The notes beneath the pieces are model-generated. The model did no database searches and was not told the origin of the DNA. It saw only the letters and a program-made list of their open reading frames with translations. A DNA stretch of 9,705 nucleotides from an uncultured Oscillospiraceae bacterium (GTDB taxonomy: Bacteria > Bacillota > Clostridia > Oscillospirales > Oscillospiraceae). Below are positions 6,367 through 9,705 of this stretch, piece after piece (within the stretch, counting starts at the first letter, position 1; every line of letters starts with the position of its first letter). Made by a program: the position numbers and the translations under genes. Location: assembly GCA_937915075.1 (NCBI GenBank), contig CALDMA010000041.1:1-9705 (forward strand), in the 5' to 3' direction.

Positions 6367-8330
6367 GCCATCTCGCCCCCTCCCTGCTGTGCCGCCATCG
6401 TCAGCAGCTCCTCCGCCGTGGGCTCCGTGCCGCCGGTGCCGCCGGAATTGTCCGCCGCCGTCTGCTGCATCTGCTGGGCCTGCTGGCGCTCCATCTGATC
6501 TCGCAGGCTCTTGACCATGTCCCCGGCCATGGGGTAGTGCAGCTTCTCCATCTGCTCCCAGAACCGCAGCAGCGTCGTGATCTCCGTGGGGCTGCCCATA
6601 GCGCCCTCCTGGAAGTTCATCCGCGTTTCCTTCCACAGCGCCTGCCGGTCCGAGGCCAGCGGCGCCGAGCTGTCGCAGGAGAACAGGAAGTCCGTGTTGT
6701 ACTGCCAGTCCCCCGCCTCGTCCTGGTACAGGAAGTCGTGGCGGTCGAAGGTCACATACGCCACGTCGCCGTGCTCGTCCGTCCGCCGGATGGTCCGCGG
6801 CTCGTCGCAGTAGGCCAGCATCCACTTGAAGATGGCCTCGAACAGATCCTGGTACATAGCCCGCTTCATCACCCGCTTGCTCTCCAGGCGGCCCGCCGCC
6901 TGCTGGGCGCTGAACTCCTTGGCCACGGCGCTGGTGGCCGTGGGATCCTTCCGGCCCTGCATACTGTCCGTGATGCCGATGGTCTGCCGGGCCTGCTCGT
7001 AGATCTGCGCCATCATAGCAAGGTCCGTGTTGATGTCCACCTGCGTGTTGAAGGTCTTGATCATCTCCAGCTGTGCCGCGTTCTGCAGCTCCACCCGCAC
7101 GCCGTCCTTGTCGGTGACGAACTGTGCGCCGGGCGGCACGGTGGTGAAGCTGCCGCCGGACAGCACCTTCGTGTTCATCTTCGTGCACAGCTTGTTCAGG
7201 CTGTTCTGCTGGTCAAAGATGGCGTCAAGGTCGCTGCTGCCCCAGAACCGCCCCGGCATACTCACATTTTTCCGGATGACCAGCGGGAACACGTCCGGCT
7301 TGTAGTAGGGGATGCGCGTCTGCTCCTGCCGGTAGGCCGCCTCCGTCATGACCACCGCCGGACCGCCGCCCGGCTGCATCTGCGGCAGCAGCGCGCCCGC
7401 CTCCAGCGCCACCGGCTGGCCCAGCTCGTCCCGCACGGTGCTCACCGCCGGGATCACCGTGCCGCTGCGCAGCACGATGTCCTCCGTCAGCTCCTCGTAC
7501 TCCATAACCTCGTCCTCGAACTTCTTGGAGCCGCAGTAGGCGCACTTCTTGCCGTCGCCCACGGCGCCGCAGACGGCGCAGCGGTGTACCCGCCGCAGCT
7601 GGTAGTCCTCCAGGTCCTCCAGCACCACGTCGTTCACCCAGCGCAGCCGCCCAATGCCGCCCTTGCCGTTGCGGTAGTAGGCGGTCACCATCGTCACCAG
7701 CTGATCCGTGGTGTCCGCCGACGCGCCCAGCCGCCGGGCGTCCGGATCGCTCTCGTTCTCATCGGCCACGTCCACGCCGTAGAACTTCCGGATCTGCCGC
7801 TTCGTCTGCGGCGTCTTGAGGAAAAAGAAATCCATGTCCGCCACCTGCGTCATGCCCGCCTGGGGCACGATGCCATAGGGATGGACCAGGCTCACCTTCA
7901 GATCGCCCAGCCAGTCCTTTCCGCTGACGCTGTCCAGCCAGTCCACCAGCAAGCCGTAGCCGCCCTGCACCGGGCTCAGTCTCTCGCCCTCGTCGTTCAT
8001 GCGCTCCGAGGGCAGCCGGTCCATCACGTCCCGCAGCATGGCCTCGATCACGTCCGCCAGCCACTCGTCCTCCTCCCGCACCGCCGTCACCTTCGGCGAG
8101 GGGATGGTGCTGTCTATCTGCGTTTCGATGATCTCAAAGCTCACATTCCGCACATGGCTGGCCAGGCTCTCCCTGGCCGCCGTGCCGTCCGGGGCGTAGA
8201 TGGTGTGGTCGCCCTCGTACTGCTTCTCCCGCCGGATCATCCTCTCACGTTCCCCGGCGATGGCGTTCTCCGCCAGCGCCAGGCGCTCCTGCCACACCTG
8301 CAGCTTCTCCTGGTCCTTCTGACGGCTCAT
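6363..8330 (-). CDS. Portal protein (podovirus type) with internal zinc ribbon
   Basis: A 655-residue protein, the size of large podovirus portals. It forms the twelve-subunit ring at one capsid vertex through which DNA enters and leaves. Residues 1-45 are helical and charged. Residues 100-200 contain the clip and stem-like part (VQGGYGLLVDWLD, LVHPYGIVPQAG). Residues 350-400 (VIRKNVSMPGRFWGSSDLDA, then a QQNSLNKL helix and TTVPPG) match the conserved core seen in portals. Residues 440-500 are the long helical region with EFSAQQAAGRLESKR. The C-terminus is Gln-rich (RQQAQQMQQ) and could be a barrel or crown. Unusual is a CxxC...CxxC ribbon at 251-266. The ATG at 8330 overlaps the upstream stop (ATGA). 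The position after small terminase supports the call. Confidence 0.88.
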   Translation of the reverse strand: MSRQKDQEKLQVWQERLALAENAIAGERERMIRREKQYEGDHTIYAPDGTAARESLASHVRNVSFEIIETQIDSTIPSPKVTAVREEDEWLADVIEAMLRDVMDRLPSERMNDEGERLSPVQGGYGLLVDWLDSVSGKDWLGDLKVSLVHPYGIVPQAGMTQVADMDFFFLKTPQTKRQIRKFYGVDVADENESDPDARRLGASADTTDQLVTMVTAYYRNGKGGIGRLRWVNDVVLEDLEDYQLRRVHRCAVCGAVGDGKKCAYCGSKKFEDEVMEYEELTEDIVLRSGTVIPAVSTVRDELGQPVALEAGALLPQMQPGGGPAVVMTEAAYRQEQTRIPYYKPDVFPLVIRKNVSMPGRFWGSSDLDAIFDQQNSLNKLCTKMNTKVLSGGSFTTVPPGAQFVTDKDGVRVELQNAAQLEMIKTFNTQVDINTDLAMMAQIYEQARQTIGITDSMQGRKDPTATSAVAKEFSAQQAAGRLESKRVMKRAMYQDLFEAIFKWMLAYCDEPRTIRRTDEHGDVAYVTFDRHDFLYQDEAGDWQYNTDFLFSCDSSAPLASDRQALWKETRMNFQEGAMGSPTEITTLLRFWEQMEKLHYPMAGDMVKSLRDQMERQQAQQMQQTAADNSGGTGGTEPTAEELLTMAAQQGGGEMA

Positions 8331-8548
8331 TCCGCACCGCCTTTCTCGCCGCGGGCTGCCGTCAGCAGGTCATCCGCCGCCATGTTCAGTTCGTGCCCTG
8401 CCATGGCCAGCACTCCGGCGTACCCCACATCGAGCCTCTTTTCGAGCCGTTCTTTTGCCACAGAAATAGCATCCATGGCTTTGTCCATCACCCACACAGC
8501 GTTTTCCAGCAGCTCCACGCTCACCTGTACTTTGTCGTCAGTCTTCAT
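8327..8548 (-). CDS. Small helical protein between small terminase and portal, unknown function
   Basis: A 73-residue protein (MKTDDKVQVSVELLENAVWV at the start) predicted by eye to be two or three helices, with a mixed-charge middle (AKERLEKRLD) and an Ala-rich end. It has no cysteines, signal peptide or membrane span. Its ATG follows GGGAGGA at good spacing, 15 bases after the small-terminase stop, and its stop overlaps the portal start as ATGA. The coupling on both sides argues that it is real and expressed with the packaging genes. It stands where a large terminase gene would normally be, but it is far too short and lacks Walker motifs. I do not recognise the family. Confidence 0.72.
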   Translation of the reverse strand: MKTDDKVQVSVELLENAVWVMDKAMDAISVAKERLEKRLDVGYAGVLAMAGHELNMAADDLLTAARGEKGGAE

Positions 8549-8563
8549 AATGGCTTCCTCCCG

Positions 8564-9022
8564 TCAGAATTCCCGGCTCCCGCCGGTCAGCATTTTCTCG
8601 TAATCGTCCGCGCCCTCGTCCTCGGCCGCGCCGTCCAGCTTGTCCAGCAGCCGGCTCAGCAGCTCCGCGCCCTTGTACAGGCCCTTCTCGTTCTGCTCCC
8701 ATGTGCCGTCCGGCTCGTAGGTCCTGGTGTCGCTGTTCCACACCAGGTGCGGGGTGCCGCCCTTGCACTTCTGCATCATCTCGTACACCTCCACCGCCAG
8801 CGAGTGCCGCGTGATGCCCAGCTCGTCGAACTTCGCCTTCAGCAGCTCGTTCCGATAGGCCTGCACCGCCGGATCCTTCATCAATCGGCTGGCCGTGTTG
8901 GCCGCGCTTTTCTCGCTGTACCCCGCCCGGACAGCGGCCCTCGTGCCGTTCATGTCCACCAGCCACTCCCGCACGAAGCGCCGCTGCTTCTCGCTCAGTT
9001 GTTTCTGTCCCTTTTCAGCCAC
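8564..9022 (-). CDS. terS: Terminase small subunit
   Basis: A 152-residue protein of the Terminase_2 (small subunit) type. Residues 9-48 carry the family signature: LSEKQRRFVREWLVDMNGTR, then AAVRAGYSEKSAANTASRLM, which forms the DNA-binding helix-turn-helix that recognises the packaging site. Residues 50-80 are helical (oligomerisation part), and residues 108-130 (LYKGAELLSRLLDKLDG) give a further helix. The acidic C-terminus would contact the large subunit. The start is GTG at 9022, preceded by AAAGGAGG with an eight-base spacer; no ATG fits as well. It is the first gene after a terminator, so it probably opens the late head operon. Confidence 0.93.
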   Translation of the reverse strand: MAEKGQKQLSEKQRRFVREWLVDMNGTRAAVRAGYSEKSAANTASRLMKDPAVQAYRNELLKAKFDELGITRHSLAVEVYEMMQKCKGGTPHLVWNSDTRTYEPDGTWEQNEKGLYKGAELLSRLLDKLDGAAEDEGADDYEKMLTGGSREF

Positions 9023-9115
9023 GGCGCCCGCCTCCTTTCCGCCGGTGAATACTCTCCGTTTTATCCATTGTGCAACACTTCAACGTGCAGTTATCACGGA
9101 AATGCAGAAAAGCGC

Positions 9116-9153
9116 AAAAATCCCGGAAGCCGTGCAAAATCACAGCTTCCGGG
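9116..9153 (-). terminator. Rho-independent terminator ending the upstream transcript
   Basis: On the minus strand a perfect nine-base stem (CCCGGAAGC/GCTTCCGGG) is extended inward by four pairs (UGUG with CACG, one G-U) to thirteen, with a six-base loop (ATTTTG), followed by ATTTTT. The inner wobble pair would be a C-A mismatch on the plus strand, and no U-run follows on that side, so the direction is clear. It lies 47 bases after the stop of the 87-residue gene and about 95 bases before the small-terminase start. Confidence 0.9.
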
Positions 9154-9200
9154 CAATTCATTCAGCTAAAGCGTGTCCGTTATCCCAGAAAAGCGAGCCG

Positions 9201-9464
9201 TCACCAGCTCTCGTAAAAGGCCTTCCTCATGTCGTACAGCACGCTCTCCGTGATGGCGTGGTCCAGCGAGATGGCCGTCACGCTCTTTCGCGTGGTCATC
9301 AGCTCAAAAAGGGCATGGCTATACGCACCTCCGACCATGTCGCAGGTGTATTTGACCTTCTCCTGTATCCACTTCGGCTGCTCCGAGAGCGTCAGACAGG
9401 TGTAGCGGATGAAGCCCTGCTTCTCCTCCGGCAGCTTCACACCCCGCAGCTTTTTAAACCCCAT
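9201..9464 (-). CDS. Small helix-turn-helix-like protein, possible late-gene regulator
   Basis: An 87-residue protein (MGFKKLRGVKLPEEKQGFIR at the start). The C-terminal half is helical: about residues 36-55 form one helix (WIQEKVKYTCDMVGG), and 59-84 (ELMTTRKSVTAISLDHAITE, then SVLYDMRKAF) reads like a sigma region 4 or similar helix-turn-helix. The ATG at 9464 is preferred because AGGTGA lies seven bases ahead; a further in-frame ATG at 9497 is less well placed. The start overlaps the end of the upstream gene by 11 bases. Such short proteins directly before small terminase are common in Clostridia prophages, and in Gram-positive phages that slot often holds the late transcription activator (ArpU/RinA type). 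The regulator role is an inference. Confidence 0.75.
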   Translation of the reverse strand: MGFKKLRGVKLPEEKQGFIRYTCLTLSEQPKWIQEKVKYTCDMVGGAYSHALFELMTTRKSVTAISLDHAITESVLYDMRKAFYESW

Positions 9465-9705
9465 CCCCGTCACCTCCCTCCAGAGGCTCTCCGGCATAGG
9501 CGATGGCCATCTCCTTGCTGCCGCCCACCTTCCGGGCGGGATCCCGCTGGGCGGGTATGTACCGCACGAAGTTCACCCCTGCCTCCGGATCGTACCGCGT
9601 CCCCGGCAGCGCCGAGGCCCCGGCCGGCACCCGCAGCGGCGCCGGTGAGTATGTGTACAAGTGCTCCACCTTCGGCTTGACCATGTTCCGGCTGACGCTG
9701 TACTT
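9454..9705 (-). CDS. C-terminal end of an unrecognised gene, cut by the right edge
   Basis: The frame is open without a stop from the right edge to the TAA at 9454-9456. An ATG at 9684 exists, but no ribosome site precedes it and seven more in-frame codons run to the edge, so the true start is probably outside. The visible 83 residues include LYTYSPAPLRVPAGASALPG, then RYDPEAGVNFVRYIPAQRDP, and a Gly/Asp-rich end. The start of the next gene overlaps the end of this one, so the two are one transcription unit. I do not recognise a domain. It belongs to the region before the terminator, usually replication or regulation genes in such phages. Confidence 0.6.
   Translation of the reverse strand, partial: KYSVSRNMVKPKVEHLYTYSPAPLRVPAGASALPGTRYDPEAGVNFVRYIPAQRDPARKVGGSKEMAIAYAGEPLEGGDGDGV

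Noticed and set aside
8327..8548. Idea that the 73-residue protein is a remnant of a large terminase
   Set aside because: It has no Walker A, Walker B or nuclease residues, has its own ribosome site and tidy overlap with the portal, and looks like an intact small helical protein.
6537..8603. A 688-codon open frame on the plus strand opposite the portal gene
   Set aside because: It is antisense to a well-supported portal, its translation is rich in His, Arg, Leu and Val as expected from the complement of G+C-rich codons, and no ribosome site or recognisable domain is present.
9023..9115. Search for a sigma-A promoter before the small terminase
   Set aside because: Pairs such as TTGCAC with TATTCA (18-base spacer) match consensus poorly and would leave almost no leader before the ribosome site. 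I do not call a promoter.

Overview
The window is the structural (head and short-tail) module of a tailed bacteriophage or prophage, with every gene I accept on the minus strand. The DNA is visibly G+C-rich, and most genes have strong AAAGGAG-type ribosome binding sites. Together with protein sequences that look like those of prophages in high-GC Clostridia (gut Oscillospiraceae and relatives), this suggests a Firmicutes host. The host assignment is an inference from style, not a match I could run.

In transcription order (right to left) the layout is as follows. First comes the 3' end of an unrecognised gene that runs off the right edge (9454-9705), overlapped by a small 87-residue protein with a helix-turn-helix-like C-terminus (9201-9464). 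A convincing rho-independent terminator follows (9116-9153). After it a long head operon begins: small terminase (8564-9022, GTG start), a 73-residue helical protein (8327-8548), a 655-residue portal with an internal zinc ribbon (6363-8330), and a 56-residue free-standing zinc-ribbon protein (6196-6366). A roughly 190-base gap then holds a run of hairpins, followed by a 53-residue basic protein with an internal tandem repeat (5843-6004), a scaffold-like protein (4778-5725), a decoration-like protein (4352-4741) and the major capsid protein (3313-4329). The tail part is a head-tail adaptor (2632-3294), a 627-residue tail nozzle/stabilisation-type protein (745-2628), and a collagen-like fibre that runs off the left edge (1-732).

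The genes fit one job. Small terminase recognises phage DNA, the portal forms the DNA entry vertex, scaffold and capsid protein assemble the shell, the decoration protein covers it, and the adaptor and nozzle close the head and form a short tail that carries the fibre. No major tail protein, tape measure or tail-completion gene lies between the capsid and the fibre, so a podovirus (short non-contractile tail) is the best reading.

The points most worth a second look are: no large terminase between small terminase and portal; two zinc ribbons in adjacent genes, one inside the portal; the multi-hairpin gap at 6072-6194; the putative regulator plus terminator just upstream of the late operon; and the mix of a Mu gpT-like capsid with podovirus tail parts. 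I saw no defence system, CRISPR array, tRNA, insertion sequence or plus-strand gene. The long plus-strand open frames are antisense shadows of G+C-rich genes.
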